Positions 1-14,625 of a stretch of 64,000 nucleotides of DNA are shown here, one piece after another. The notes beneath the pieces were generated by a model, which saw only the letters and a list, made by a program, of their open reading frames with translations, was not told the origin of the DNA and searched no databases. The stretch is from NCBI GenBank assembly GCA_023159155.1, contig JAJNNX010000016.1, positions 1 to 64,000 on the forward strand. The letters run 5' to 3'. This DNA comes from Ustulina deusta (lineage: Eukaryota; Ascomycota; Sordariomycetes; Xylariales; Xylariaceae). Within the stretch, counting starts at the first letter, position 1; each line of letters begins with the position of its first letter. A program made the position numbers and the translations under genes.

Positions 1-2099
1 TATTTTATTATAATAATTTTTTAAAAAATATAAGTATAGTATTAATTACTTAAATAGTAATATAGCTATTATAAAATAAAAACTAGATTAGATATTTAAA
101 AAAAAAATAGTTAGAAAATAAATACTAAAACTAAAAAAAAAAAAATAGCACTAAAAAAAAGATTAAAAAAAAAATTCAACTATTTAAAAAACTAGTACTA
201 ATAATTTAAAAAAAACTATATAAAAAAAAGCCCTAGTTTTTAAAATAGTAAAAAATTAAATAAATAATAAAGATTTTTAAGCTTAAATAATAGCTTTAAT
301 ACTAGTTATTATATTTAATAATTTTTATAATCTAATATATTTTATTATTATTAAAAGAATTTTTAAAAATATTTTAGACCTATAAAATATTAGTTTTTAT
401 AAATTAGATATAATTAATGAATAAAATTTAGTAGTAATACTTTTTTATAAAAAAACTAATTTTAGTTTCTTATTTAGAAATAAATAATAACTCATTATTT
501 TTATTTTTTAGTAAAAATAATAAATATTATTTTGAATCTAAAGGTTTTTTATTTTTAGATATTTTAGTTAGCTTCTTTTTTTTTTTAATATTTAGCTAAA
601 GATTTTAATATATTTTTAATACTAAAAAAAAAATTAATACTTAAGAAACTTCTTATAAAAATAAGCTTTTTATATAAATAAAGTACTTTATTATTATTAA
701 TTTTTATAGCTATTATAAATTAAAAATAGTACTTATAGGCTAGAGACCAGATTAGCTAATTTTATAACTTAGCTATTTAACTTATTTAAAAAAGAAATTT
801 TTTAAAACTAAAAAAAAAAATTTATAATATATATTTTTATATATAACTTATATAAATTAGCTAATAAAATAAACAAATATTTTAATTTATAAAGTTTTTG
901 CAAAAAAACAATTATATAAAATTAAAAAATATTAAAGTTTACTAATATTTTATTTTAAAAAATAAAAACAAGCTATAAAAAAGTTTTAAAAACTGTTTAG
1001 TTTAGTATAATCTAATTTAGTATTTAAGCAAACCGTTAAATATACAAAATATAAGTACTAATTTTGTTATTTTTTATTAAATAAAAAGTAATATTTAATT
1101 AAACTTATTTTGTTTTTTATTTTTACTTAGGTTTAAATAAACAATTAGATTTTTATTTTTAGATTGGTATATATATCAACCGAACTAAATCAGCTATGTT
1201 AGTTTTTTTTATTATAAATAAAAAATTTATTAACGGACTATCTAAAGTTTTTTTTAAAAAACTAAAAAAAAAAGCTTATATTAAGCGTTTAGTACTTAAT
1301 TTAATAAAAATTTTGTATTTAGCCAAAATAATTAACTTTGAAGCTAAAATTATTAACTTAAAAAAATTAGTACTTAAAATTAATAAAAAGTTGATTGGTT
1401 AGAACAAGTTAATATATAATAAAATTAAAAAAGTATTAAAGTTAAAAATAACTATAAAATAGCTTAAGCTAAATTAAAAAAAACTAAAACTATAATTAAA
1501 CAATTAAAACAAATCGAAACAAAATAAAAACTTAAAATTGTTAGTTTAAATTATAAACTATAGTATTTTAAAAAAAATATTTAATATTTTTAGTTTTAAA
1601 TTATTAAAATAAAAATATAACTAGTTAATTAAACCTAAATTATAACTAAAAAAAAAAAAAAACTGTTAAATATTACAATAAATATAATAAAAGCTGTAAC
1701 AAATATTTTGATTATATTAAAACTAAGCTTAATTAGCTTAAAAAAAATAATTTAACTTTGAAATATTTTTAAAAAAAGAACTAATATTTGTATAATTAAC
1801 CAAACTACTTAATGCTTTTTTTTATATTTATTATAGGTAAGGTTTAATTTTTTTTAATATTATTAGATTATTTTATTTATATTAGAATTATGTATTAATA
1901 ATTTTTAATTATTTTTATTGCTTTTTTATATTTTTACCTCTAGAAAAAGCTGTACTAAATTAGTTTTTATTGTTATAGCAAAATTAGATTGATTTTTTTT
2001 TATTTGTAGTGCTTAGTTAAAAGGAGTTTTGCTATATATAAATCTATACATATAATTTTATTTATATAGCTAGTTCTAGTCTATAGATTAATAGATAAG

Positions 2100-2672
2100 A
2101 ACTATTACTTTTATAATTTAAATTTATTATTTAAAACATAACACTAGCTATATTTTATAACTAGACTTATTTAAATTATTTAAAAACTAAAAATAAATTT
2201 AAAGTTTTTAAAATTAAGTTTTTTATAAATTATTTATTTTTAAATAATATAAAAATTAAAAGTTTTTTTTAAAATTATATTAAAGTTAAATTTATCTTAT
2301 AAAATATATAATTTTTTATATTAAATATATAACCAAAAAAAAAAGTTTATTTATATTTTATTAATTATAATAGCATAAAAAATATATATTTATTAAATAT
2401 TTATTCATAAATAATTAGTAAACTTAAAGTAATATTATAATTAGTTAAATAAAACTTTTATAATTAATTTATTAATATTATAAATAAAAACTTTAAACTA
2501 AAAAAATAAAAATGAAAATAAATAAAAAATAAAAATAAAATAAATAAAAAAATAAAAATAAAAATTTATAAAATAACTAGCTATAAAGTTATAGGTTAGT
2601 TTATACATAGATTTCCTATTTATTATTATATAGGTCTAGGGTTCTTGCAGGTTTTGCTAAGACTATACTAAC
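2100..2672 (-). mobile_element. Inverted, decayed copy of an LTR element: LTR 2433-2672 plus start of internal region
   Basis: Read on the minus strand, this block matches 57,673-58,240 base for base over long stretches, including the LTR start (GTTAGTATAGTC), the CTAGACCTATAT segment, and the internal sequence after the LTR end. The LTR part is about 240 bp. The element would run leftward towards position 1 and out of the window. Differences between copies are mostly transitions. Boundaries are by eye and uncertain by some tens of bases. Confidence 0.65.
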
Positions 2673-5533
2673 TATTATAATAATCCCTATAATTTTAAAA
2701 ACATAAATAATTTTTAAAAAAATAGCTATAAAATTAGACAAATTATTTTAGATTTATTATTTAGTTAGTTTTTTAAAAGTTTAAATTATAACTTTTTTAA
2801 TCTATTTTGTAAAATTATTTAAAAAAAATAGAGTAAATTTTTTCTTAGTATAAATTAATATATAAAATATATTATATTTAAATAAATAGTAAACTTTTTA
2901 TAAAATATTAAAATATATAATAAAAATAATAATAAAAATAATAGCAAGCTTTATAAAATTTTAACTTATAATATAATAAGTTTTATTTATTTATTATTAA
3001 AACAAAAAAATATTACATATTTTATTATAAAGTTTTTAGTTTATAATATATATATTAATTATTTATAATTTATTATATTAAATACTCTAAATATATTTAA
3101 TAAAAATAAAAAAAGCTATATTCTTTTGGGTTTTAATACTTAATAAGCTTTTGTAGCTATTATTTTTATAGTTATTTTAATTAATTATTATTTCTAGTTA
3201 TTTATTTAGCTTTTTAATAATAAATTATTAAGTTTTATAATATTTTAAGGCTTTTTTTATATTATTAATAAATAATATAAAGTGTTAGTTATTTATTATA
3301 AGTTTACCTATTAAAATTCTTTAAATTTTAGGATTATTATTATTTATATTATATAAAATCTTTAAAAATAATAACTAAATATAAAACTAGCTTAATAAAG
3401 CTTTATTAGTTTAGATTTTAAAAAAACACTATAAGTTTTTAATAAGCTATTTAAAATCAAGTTTTTACTAAGGGTTTTTTATAAAAAAAACTTATAAATT
3501 AATATTATTATAATTTTTTTATAATTTTTTATAATATTATAAGTTTTTAATAATTTTTATAATTTATAAGCTAGTTTAATATATTATTTAAGTTTATTAA
3601 AAAATAAAAAAGAATAATTAATTAGTTTTTAAGTTTTTTTAAATATATATATCTATTACAATAAGTTTTTTTAAGTTGTTTTTTAATAATAAAATAATTA
3701 TTAAGCTTTTTTAGTTTTTATTTTTATTTTTATAATTTTTAATATTACTTATAAAATTATTTAATCATTTTAATTAATTATTTTTAATAATATAAAATAT
3801 TTTTATTTTTATTTTTATATATATTTAATTTTTTATAGCTAGTTCTAGCTTTTAGTAATATATATAAAGTTTTTTAGTATTATATTAAAATTTATAAATA
3901 TTTAAAATATTTTATAATTTAAACTTTTTTAAAAAAAAAGCTTTTTTAATATATAACTATAAAGCTTTTAAAACTTTATATTAAATTAATAATAAATTTT
4001 AATATATTATAAATTTAAAAAGCTTTTTATTACTTAGTAATATATATCTTAAAAAATTTTATATTAAATAATATAAATTAAAATTATTTATAAATAAATA
4101 TTATTTAAAAATTTGTTTAAATAAAAGTTTTTATATAAAGCTTAATTATTTCATATTTATTAGATTTAATAAATAAATTAACTAAATTATAATAGTGTTT
4201 TTTTTATGTTTTTTTTAATATTTACCTAGTTTTTTTAATATTTTATTTTTAGTATTTTTAAAACAATTTATTTTTTATAAAGTTTTTATAATATTATTTT
4301 ATAATTTTTTTTTAGTTATAAAACTAAAAAAAATCTATAATAAAAACTTAATAAAATGTTTTTTTATTAGTAAGCTGTTTTTATAAAATATTTTAAATAT
4401 TAAAACTATAGTTTTTTATACTAATATTTTAATAATTTATTAAATAATTATAATTGTTTCAAAATTATTTGAAAACTATTATAAGTATATAATATAAGTT
4501 ATTTTAATTTATTTTTTATTTTTTTATTTATTAAGCAAATCGATTTTTGTGCTTTATAATATTTATTATAATTAATATATTTAAATATTCTTTTTTATTA
4601 AATAGTTACTTTTCTAAGTATTTTAATCTTTTATAATATTTATAGCAAGGTTTTTTAATATAATAAATAATTATATAATTATAGTTAAAATAATTAAAAT
4701 ATTACTATATTTTAGTCTTAAAAATAAATAATTTATAATGAAATAATTAGATTTTTTATAATAAGCTATCTTTATTAAAATCTTAAATTGTTATTAAAAT
4801 ATTTATATAAAATAAAACTATATTAAAATATATATTAGTGTTTTTAAAAAATATTTATTTATATTTATTAACCTTTAAGCAAATTCTTTTAATAAATATT
4901 AATAATATATTTTTATTATAAAAAATTTTAAAACAAACTAAAGAAATTATTTCAATAATTATAATAATTTTTTCTTTTTATAGCTTAATTATAGCACTAA
5001 ATGTTATAATAATTTATTTAGTTTTATTTAAACTTTTTAAAAACTTTTTATTAAAAATAAATATTATATTTTTATTAAAATTTTTTTATATTACTATTAT
5101 TTTAATACTTAAAATTATTATATTAACTATTATCATAATTATTATTAGTTTTTATTTTATTTTTGTTATGCTTTATTAAAGTTTTAATAAATAATAAAAT
5201 TATTAAAATTATTATTACTAGTTTAGTTTATTTATATTATTTAAAAAGCATTTTTTAATAACCTAATCAAATAATTAGTTAGTCTTTTTTTATAGCTATT
5301 TATTATATAAAAAAACTTTTATTTTTATTTTTTATTTTTTATTAACTAGAATATAAGCTTTAAATATTAATTAAACAGCTCAAACATAATTATAAGCTTA
5401 TTATTTTTATTCATAAATATATTAATAAAAAAGTCCTTTATTAATTAATATATTATTATTATTAATATTATATTTTATTACTATTATAAATATAACCTTA
5501 CTATTTTAATAAGTTTTCTAAAAGCTATTTAAT

Positions 5534-5740
5534 TGTTATGCCTAGCATACTAGGACTAGTGCATACTTATTATATATATATACTATATTTATACCCACTT
5601 TAATAAAAAATCTTTTTTATAAGCTAACTTTATTAAATATATAGTTTATTTTTATATATATTATATCTGACTTTATAAACTTCCTATTTATAATAATTTT
5701 AAAGCTTTTTTATAAAGTTATTTATAATATATTTGTATAA
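5534..5740 (+). repeat. Candidate LTR, copy 1 (TGTTATGCCTAG... family)
   Basis: It begins TGTTATGCCTAGCATACTAG, contains the palindrome CCTAG-N-ATACTAGG, and is repeated in the same orientation at about 10,628-10,880. The TG start and the 5.1-kb spacing fit the 5' LTR of a degraded retroelement. Homology is clear for about 170 bp and then becomes patchy. Confidence 0.5.
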
Positions 5741-8201
5741 TAGCTCCTAAAAAACCTAGATTATTAATTAAATTAATGCTTTTTTTTTTTAAATTAGCTA
5801 TAAATAGCTAATAAAGCTATACTCAATTTTTTTTAATTAAAAAATAAAAATTAAAGCTTAGTAATAGTTTAATATTTAGTTATTAAAATAATAATAATAC
5901 TTTATAACTTAAAAATATTAATTAATTTTTATTATAATAAAATATTTAGCTTAAAATAAAACTTTAAAAAAATAAGTAAATAATTAAAAAAATGAAAATA
6001 ATTTGCTTTTAGATCGAAAGGATTTTAATTTATAAATATATATAAATTAATATTAAAACAAAAATTTAAAAAACTTTAAATTTTTCTTTTAAAACACAAA
6101 AGTTAGCACTAAAAATAATATAACCTTTCTAATTTTAGTTTATTATTTATTTTATTATTTTTATTATTATTATTTAATAAGTTAAATCTAGGCAATTTTA
6201 ATTATTAATTATTTTATTATTATAAATATTATAATAATAATAAAAAATTAAATATTAATTTTAATTGTTTTTTAAATTTTAAATATTTTTTTTTATTATA
6301 TAGTTTATTTATAACTAATAAATTAAATAAATTAAAAAATTCAAATTTATATTTAAAAATTTATAAAAAAAAGTTTTAATAAGTTTAAACTTAAATTATT
6401 TATATAATTAATAAAATAAAGTAAAATTATAAAAATTAGTATTAATATTTTTTTTTAAATTTAACTAAAAGATTTTTATTAACTAAACTAAAACTTTAAT
6501 TTATTAATTAAATTTTTTTATTATAAGTATTAATTAGTAATTAAAAAACACCTAGTAATAAACTAATTAAAACTTTAAAATATTTAATTAATGTTTATTT
6601 TAAATTAAGATTTAAAAAAAATAATAAAGTAATAATAAAAAAACTATATTATATTATTAAAAACTAACCAATTTATTTTAATAAAAAATTATAAATTTTA
6701 ATACTTTATTACTTTAAAAAAAATTAGTTATAATAAATATAATATAATATTATTAAAAACTAATAATTTTTGTATTTAAAGCTATAAAGCTTTAATAAAA
6801 AAATTTTATATTTAAATATTAACTAAATTAATATTAATAAACTTTAAAATTAGTAATAATACTAAAAAATTTTTTATATTAAAACTAAAAATATTATAAT
6901 ATAGTTTATAATTAAAATAATTATTAGTATTATAACTAATTAAAACAACTTTATTTAAATTAGTAATTTTTTAAATATTTTAGCTAATATATTTTTAATA
7001 TATTTTAAAAATAGCTATAAAATAACTTTAATAATTAGTTAAAACAAAATAATAATACTTAGGACTTTTTTTGCTTTAATTATAAAAAAATAAATTATAT
7101 TAGTTATAACTATAAAAAATCTAACTAATAATACTTATTAAAAAATAAAAAATATTAAATTTAAAAAACTTAGTTAAACTAAAAATAAAAAAACTCTAAT
7201 ATATTTTACTATTTATAAAAAAATAACTATTATTTAGATTAAAATTATTTATATAAATTTTTAGTATATTTTAATAAATATTTAAATAATAATTAAAAAA
7301 ATAAAAAATAATTTTAGTTTTAATTATAAAACCTAACCTAAAACTATAGCTTTTTATATTTATTTTATATTAAGTTTATATTTTATATAATATTTATTAA
7401 TTTAGATTTTTATACTAAATATAATTATATTAGTTATATTTTTATGTTATATAATAAACTAAAAAAAGCTTTATTTTATATTTATGTTTTATAATATATT
7501 GCTAAAAATAAAAATTTTACTTATAGTATTTATTAGGTTATTTATAAACTTATTAATAGTTATAAAATAACTTAAAAATTTTAATATGCTTATATTATTA
7601 TTAATTAAAATAATTAGTTAAAAAAAAGTTTCATATTTTTTTTTAAACTATATTAAAAAACTAAAAATTTATATTTAATTTAAGTTTAAATTATTAGTTT
7701 TATAGCTAAAAATTTAAACATTTTAAGTTAGTTATAGTTTATTAATTTGCTAAAGCTTATAAAAATAAGAAATATTATTAAGCTATTATATATTTTTTTA
7801 AACTTTTTTAATTAAAAGAATTAAAAATTAAAAAAAATTATACTAGTTTTAAAAATATTTTATTAAAAATTTATAACTTAGCTAATTTTTTTAATATTAA
7901 TAAAACTAATATTTTTTTATACTTTAAACAAAAAAACTTAGCAATTAATTTATAAAATAATATTATAGTATTTTATTATTTTATTTATTTATTAGCCCAA
8001 AATAAACTTAAAAACTTTTAAAAATAGCTTATAGAAATAATAGCTAATAAAAAATTTAAAAAATTTAAAAGCTTAGCTAGAGCTTTTATTTTATTTGTTC
8101 TTTAAAAAAATAAAAGTTTAAAACTATATATAAACTATAAAAAACTTAACTATATTATATAAAAAAAATTTTATAAATTTTTTTTTTAGAATTAATAAAT
8201 A

Positions 8202-8664
8202 AAAGTTTAATTATTTAATTATAACTTTATTTAGCAAAAAAATAAATATTATAAAAGGTTATATAGATTTTTTAATATATTAAATATATAAATATTAAAT
8301 AATATAAAATTATTTGTTTTTAAATTTATAATAATAATTAATAATTTTATAAGTACTAAATACTATTTTAATAGCGCGTACTACTTTTAAACTTAAAAAA
8401 TAATAAAATTAACTAATTAAAAACTAAATTAATAATTTTGGTTTTATATTAATAAATATTGAAATAACTAAAACTTTTATTTTTTTATTTTAGATTTTAT
8501 ATATAATTTTTTATAATATTTATTAATTAATATATTATTACTAAAAATAATAATAAAAATTAATATATAAAACTTTTTAATAATAAATATTAATAAAACT
8601 ATTATAAATTTTAATACTAAATAATAAATACTTAAATTAATCTATTAAACTTAAAACATTTAAG
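8202..8664 (+). repeat. Dispersed repeat shared with the right flank (about 62,155-62,640)
   Basis: About 460 bp aligns without effort to the right-flank copy in the same orientation, starting at AATTATTTAATTATAACTTT. This copy has lost more G and C than the right-flank copy; for example a stretch reading GCACTAAGCACTAC there reads GTACTAAATACTAT here. That fits stronger RIP of this copy. Confidence 0.65.
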
Positions 8665-10627
8665 TTTTTATCTAACTATTTAAGCTTTAAAAAACTAATA
8701 CTATATATAACCTATTTATACTAAATTTTATAAACGATTTAAATAAATTAAAAATTAAAAATATAATAATAAAACAAATATATAATTATAAATTATATTA
8801 TAAAATTAAATAAAAAAGCTGGCTAACTAAATATAACTAATAAGTATTAGTTATTAATATTATAGCACCTAAAGCAATATAAGTTTTTAAATAATAATAA
8901 AGTTATAAAAAAAAACTTTTAATTTAATAGTTTATATTTAAAACAATAAAGTTTTTTTTTTAATTATTTTTATTTTTATTTAAAAATACTTAGTTTTATT
9001 ACTTAAAGATTTAACTAATTTAATAATTATATTAGCCTAGAACTTTAGCAAATTAATAAAAATAAACTTATAAAAAACTTATATAGTTAGAATTAAACTA
9101 ACTATTTTAAATATTTAATTTATGCTTTACTATTAAGCTACCTATAAACTACTTCTAAAATTAAATCTTATTAAAATAATAAATATTTAAATTTATTATA
9201 GTAGCTATAGTAATAATATAGGTTGCTTAATTATAAATACTTATAATTACTTTTTTTAATTTTATTATAAAATAACAAATAGCTTATATTTATAATATAT
9301 AACTATAATTTTTAAATTAAAAATATATAATAGTTATATAAAAATATACTTTATATTAATTATTTGTTTATTTATATTAAATAATAATAGAAAATAAAAT
9401 CAAACAAAAGTATTTATAATATTAAAAAATATATATATTACTACTTAGAATAAGATATTCTTTTGCTATATTATTAATTAAAAATATATAAATAATTTAT
9501 AAAAACTTAATAAAATAATAAAAGAACTATTTATTTTAGTATTGCTAAGTTTGCTAATAAAGCTAAACTATATATAATAAGTTGCTAAAAAACAACAAAA
9601 CATTTTTAATAAATAAAATTAAATACTAGTTAGCTATTAATAAAGTTTTATAAAAACTTGCTAAGCAATTAAATTTGTTTTATTAATAATTTTATTATTA
9701 TTTATATTTGTTTTAGGATTAAAAAACTAGTAAAACTAGTTTAATAATTTATTAATATAAACTATATTAAAAAATATTAAATTTAGAACTTAATTAAATA
9801 AAAAATTTAAGTTAGTACTAATATTAATATAAAATAAATATAGATTTATTTATAAGGTTATATGTTTTATATTTTTTTAGTACTTATTGCAAAAAAATAC
9901 CCTAGCTTTTTTATAATATAAATAACCTAAATAAGCTAGCTAAAGTTAAGCTAAACTTTATTATAAGTACTGCTAAAATAGCGTTAATATATATATATAC
10001 TATAAACTAGAGATATAATAGGTTCATGTTTATAAGGTTTATTTTTAGTTTTAGTAACTTGTTTATATATATATTACCTATAGCTATAATAATTATAACT
10101 ATTTATAACTTTTTAATAAGCAAAGCATTAAAAGCAATAGTTATAGCGGTTTTATAAAAGCTTTTTATTAAAAAAAACATAGAAAGGGTTAAAAATAGTA
10201 TTAAATATAGTAATATAAACATAAAATAGAAATAAAAAAGGTATAAAAACCAAAAAAAAAAAAAATTAATAGCAGTAATATATATAAATAGTTAAAACTA
10301 ACAAATAATAATAATAATAGCAGCTAAAAAAAAAAAAAAAAAAACTAAGCTAGAATATATATATAAAACTAGATTAGTTTTATAAACAATTTATATATAG
10401 CTTATGCTTAAATTACTAATATTAAAATTTATTATATATATACTAAAACTTTTAATTAATTATATTATATTAATTATATATATATTACCTTAATTTTATA
10501 TAAACCTTATATTTAAATTACTTTTTATTTATATATATATATATTACCTACTTATATTATATACTTTATATTTTATATATTTATATATATTAAGTTAAAA
10601 ATAACCTAACTAAAAAAAAAATATAGT

Positions 10628-10880
10628 TATTATGCCTAGTATACTAGGACCAGTATATATTTACTATATATATATATATTATATCTATACCTATTTTAAT
10701 AAAAAATTTTCTTTTTATAAGCTTTAGTTTTATAAGCTAACTTTACTAAATATATAACTTATCTTTTTATATATTATATCTAACTTTATAAACTTTATAT
10801 TTATAATATTAATATTTTTAATTTTTAATTATTTATTAGCAAGCTTATAAAGTTATATATAAGTATTAAATAAACTAAAA
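10628..10880 (+). repeat. Candidate LTR, copy 2 (TGTTATGCCTAG... family)
   Basis: This is the direct repeat of the 5,534 copy. The motif TATGCCTAGTATACTAGGAC is kept, with G-to-A and C-to-T differences elsewhere. If the two are a true LTR pair, the element is about 5.3 kb, but no coding capacity survives between them. Confidence 0.5.
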
Positions 10881-11000
10881 AAAGTTATTATATATTATAT
10901 ATATAAAGTTCATACTTTTTTTATAAGTTTAAGTTATATTTAACTTTAACTATTAATATATTTATTATTATATTTAATTTTATATACTTTGCTTAGTTAA

Positions 11001-11250
11001 ACTATTATATTTAGTTAAATTATTAAAAGCAAGCAGAGTTTCTTATTTAATATATAATAAAACTATATAGCTTTTTTACTATAATAATAAAAAGTTACAC
11101 AATAAAAACTACTTTTTAGTACTAAACTATTATATTTAGTTGAATTATTAAAAGCAGGCTAAATTGCTCGCTTAATATAGAATAAAACTATATAGCCCTT
11201 TTATTATAATAATAAAAAGCTATTTAATAAAAACTGCTCTTTAATAAAAA
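11001..11250 (+). repeat. Two-copy tandem repeat, about 125 bp period
   Basis: Unit 1 starts at ACTATTATATTTAGTTAAAT (11,001) and unit 2 at 11,126 with the same sequence carrying one G (AGTTGAATTATT). Both units continue through AATAAAACTATATAGC and a run of AATAATAAAAAG. Differences are mostly transitions. No coding potential. Confidence 0.65.
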
Positions 11251-11620
11251 GCTGTTAATTTAATATTATAAATAAAATTGGATCTATAATAATAGTAATT
11301 ATTATTAAACCACTTAACTTTAAATTATTTATTTTTTATAAAGAAATTTTAATAGAAAAATAATTAAAATATCTTTTTAGGTTTATTTTACTACTAACAA
11401 AAACTTGTCTATTTTTTATAAGGCTTTTTTTAATAAAAAAATAGTTAGAATATTTTTGTTTATATTTATATTATCTAAAAAAATCATTTAATACTACTAA
11501 TATAAATACTAAACTATTATTAATTATTAGCGCTATTTATTATAAAAATTAAAATAAATTAGTTTTTATAATAAAAAAATTAAAGAAAAAAAACAAATAT
11601 AAATATAGCTCCTAATAGCC

Positions 11621-12036
11621 CGTATAGTTATATTAGTAGCTAGTAATAACTTTTAATATTTACTAATAAAAATAAAAATAAAAAAATACTTATTAATATA
11701 AACTTAAAAAATCTAAACTAGGTTAATTATTATTTTAATAATATTATTAATTATTTAATAAAACAAATAATATTTTATATAATAGAAATATTAATTAAAT
11801 TTTATAATAAAAATAGTAATAATATTTATATTATAATATAGATAGCTAAAATAAAGCAATATATAAATAAGCTATATATATATAACTATTAATAATTTGA
11901 ACAGCTATATTAATAGTTAATAATAACTATTAATATTTATTAATAAAAAATAAAAATAAAAAAATGCTTATTAATATAAACTTGAAAAATATAAACTAGA
12001 TTAGTTATTATTTAAATAGTAATATTAATTATTATA
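11621..12036 (+). repeat. Direct repeat pair, about 135 bp each (11,621-11,760 and 11,905-12,036)
   Basis: Both copies read through AATATTTAYTAATAAAAA, a TAAAAATAAAAAAA run, and CTTATTAATATAAACTT, then end in ATTAATTATT-like sequence. Offset is about 284 bp. It is probably part of a larger degraded element. Confidence 0.55.
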
Positions 12037-12291
12037 GTAATAATATAAATAATATTTTTAGTATATAAAATTGTTATAATAATATAAAGCTTAAAAAAAT
12101 TAAAGTTAAATATAATAAGCACTAACTTTTCTTTTTTTATTAAATATTTATTAGAAGTTATAATTAATAAATATTTAATTAAAATAGCTAACATATAATA
12201 TAAGCTCGCTTTATATATATATTTTTTTATCTTTATATATAAATTCCTTAGTAAAGTACTTAGTCTATTTTTTCAAACTTTTTTAAGTTAG

Positions 12292-12537
12292 TAGCTTTAA
12301 TAAAATAAATTATATAGTTAGATTTTAAATTAAATTATAAATCTAAAAATAATTTCTTTGATTTTATAGCTATTTTATTTATAATATTATAATAAACTAT
12401 ACTAAAATAATCTTTGTAATTTTTTAAAACTTAAATATTTTTAAAAATAAAATAGCTTTAAAATTAAAAAGATTATTTTTAGATTTATTATTTAATTATA
12501 AATCTAACTATATAATCTATTTTATTATAGCTTTTAA
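12292..12537. mobile_element. MITE-like element with arms of about 88 bp in inverted repeat
   Basis: The left arm (12,292-12,379) runs from a TAATAAAAT block through TATATAGTTAGAT and AAATCTAAAAATAA to GCTATTTTATT. The reverse complement of 12,446-12,537 repeats this order nearly exactly. The arms enclose about 65 bp of AT-rich spacer, so the unit would form a long hairpin. Total length about 250 bp, long terminal inverted repeats and no ORF fit a non-autonomous DNA transposon. A related arm fragment is visible near 2,710-2,830. Confidence 0.6.
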
Positions 12538-12968
12538 ATTAATTAAATTAATTAAAATAGCTTATATTATATATTATAATTTTATATTATTAATAATATA
12601 TATAATATATTTTATAAATTTATTTTATATATAAGCTTATTTTAAAGATTTTTTATATAATTAAAATTTTAATTAATATATTATTTATATAAAACAAATT
12701 AGATTTGTTTTTTGTTTTAAATATATTTTATATAAATAAAAACTTAAATATAAAATATATAATAAATATTTTTAATATATATATTTTTATATATTTAAAA
12801 ACTTATTAAATTTATAAAATAATTAATTATATAATATATATTTAATTTAATTTTATAATTATGTTTTTTTAAATATAGTACTATTAAAAATATAGCAAAT
12901 TAATTATTAAAACTAAAAAAACTTATATTAAAAAAATTAGATTTTAAATTTTATATAATAATAATTAA

Positions 12969-14625
12969 TGTTAGAACAATATTGCTAGGTTAATTATATA
13001 TAATATTTAGTATAGCTATTTTGGCTACTTTAGTGGCTAAGTTAAGTGGTTGGGCCTATATAGGCCTATATAGCTAGGGGCTAAGTAGAGCTTCTATATT
13101 TTATATAAAAATATACCTAGTACTTTTTATACTTTCTAAATCTTTTTTTTATATAAAAAAGGTATTAAACATAGTATAATATATTATATAATATTTATTT
13201 TTATAGATCCGTTTTATATATATTACTTAGGGTAGAGCTTATTAGTATTAATTAGTAAGTTAACTAATAAACTTATAAATTAGCAAAATAAAAGAAACAA
13301 AGCTATACTAGTTATTATATAATAATTTTAAAACTTTTTGCCTAGTAAAAAAAATATAAGCAATATATTATATAAAAATTAAATAGAATATGTTTTATTT
13401 AATAAAATATATTCTAATTGATTTTTTATATAAATTATTATATTAGACTAATATTTAGTTTTGATTTTTAGATTTTTTGCCTAGCAAAAAAAAAAACAAA
13501 TTGAACTAATTATATTACTTTACCTAGTAGGGCAAAAAGTTAAAGTTAATTATAAAGCTATTTTTATACTTTTTTTTTTTATATAACTTATATATAAAGC
13601 TTTATATTTTTATTTTAAACTAGACTATTTATTTTTAATTATGTTCTGCTTAGTAAAACTAAAAACAAAAGTTTGATTAGCTTTTTTATAACTTTTACTT
13701 TTTATATAATTAATCTATATATAAAGGATTTTTAAATACTTTTTTTTTATATAGCTACTTTTAACTTTATATAAAATAAACTAAAAATTTCTTTTTTTTT
13801 AGCTTTTTGTACAAACAATATATAAAAACTATTCAAATATTTTTATATAGCTATTTTTTTTTAATTTTGTATAGGCCGGATTAACTTTATCCCTTTTTTT
13901 TTATTAACCTATTATACAAACAGCTAAACGATTTTTTTTTTTTCGGCTGCTATATGCTATAGCAACTAAACTTTTAGCTAAGTTTTTGTATAAAGACCTA
14001 GCTAAAAAAAATAATATTCTAATAAAGCTTTAGCGCTTTTATCCGGCAGGATTTATTTTTATTTTTATTTTTTTAATTTTAGTTAAAGGATTGTTTTAGT
14101 TTATGCGAAGTATTCGCTTCAGCTAAACAGGAAAAGCTAGCTATAAAACTAGCTATACAAAAAGTTTTTTGTTTTAGTATTAAATAAAATTAGGTTTTTA
14201 TTAAGTATAAATTTTTGTTTTTTATTATATAAAATATTTGTTTTAATTGTATAGATTTTTATACTTAGTTTTTTTTTTATACAATTAACTTACTAATATA
14301 ACAAAAAAAAATAGTTAGTATTAAAACAATATTATTAAGTTAATTATATATAATATTTAATATAACTATTTTAGCTACTTTAGTAGCTAAGTTAGGTAAT
14401 TGGGCCTGTATAGGCCTATATAGCCAAGGGCTAGATAAACCTTTTATACTTTGTATAAAAAGTATACCTAGCACTTCTTATACTTTTTGAATCCTTTTTT
14501 TTTTTATATAAAAAAGGCACCGAATATAATACAATATATTATATAGTATTCGCTTTTATAGATCTGTTTTGCGTACATTGCACGTATGCGTATGCTACCT
14601 AAGCTAGATAGAGCCTACTAATAAT
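12969..14625 (+). mobile_element. Short LTR element, LTRs 12,969-13,250 and 14,319-14,625
   Basis: The left copy starts TGTTAGAACAATATTGCTAG and the right copy TATTAAAACAATATTATTAA. Both continue through AATTATATATAATATTTA, the marker GGGCCTRTATAGGCCTATAT, a TATACCTAG block, AAAAAAGG and TTTTATAGATC to a TAGAGCYTA end. Most differences are transitions. The internal part is only about 1.1 kb and has no ORF, so this would be a non-autonomous (TRIM/LARD-like) element or one with an internal deletion. The exact LTR ends are not fixed. Confidence 0.6.

Noticed and set aside
1196..1402. 68-codon open frame in the left AT-rich flank
   Set aside because: Lys/Leu/Ile/Asn-only composition follows from AT content; no start context, no splice neighbours, no similarity.
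12012..12194. 60-codon reverse open frame in the left flank
   Set aside because: Overlaps a direct repeat and has only AT-driven residues.
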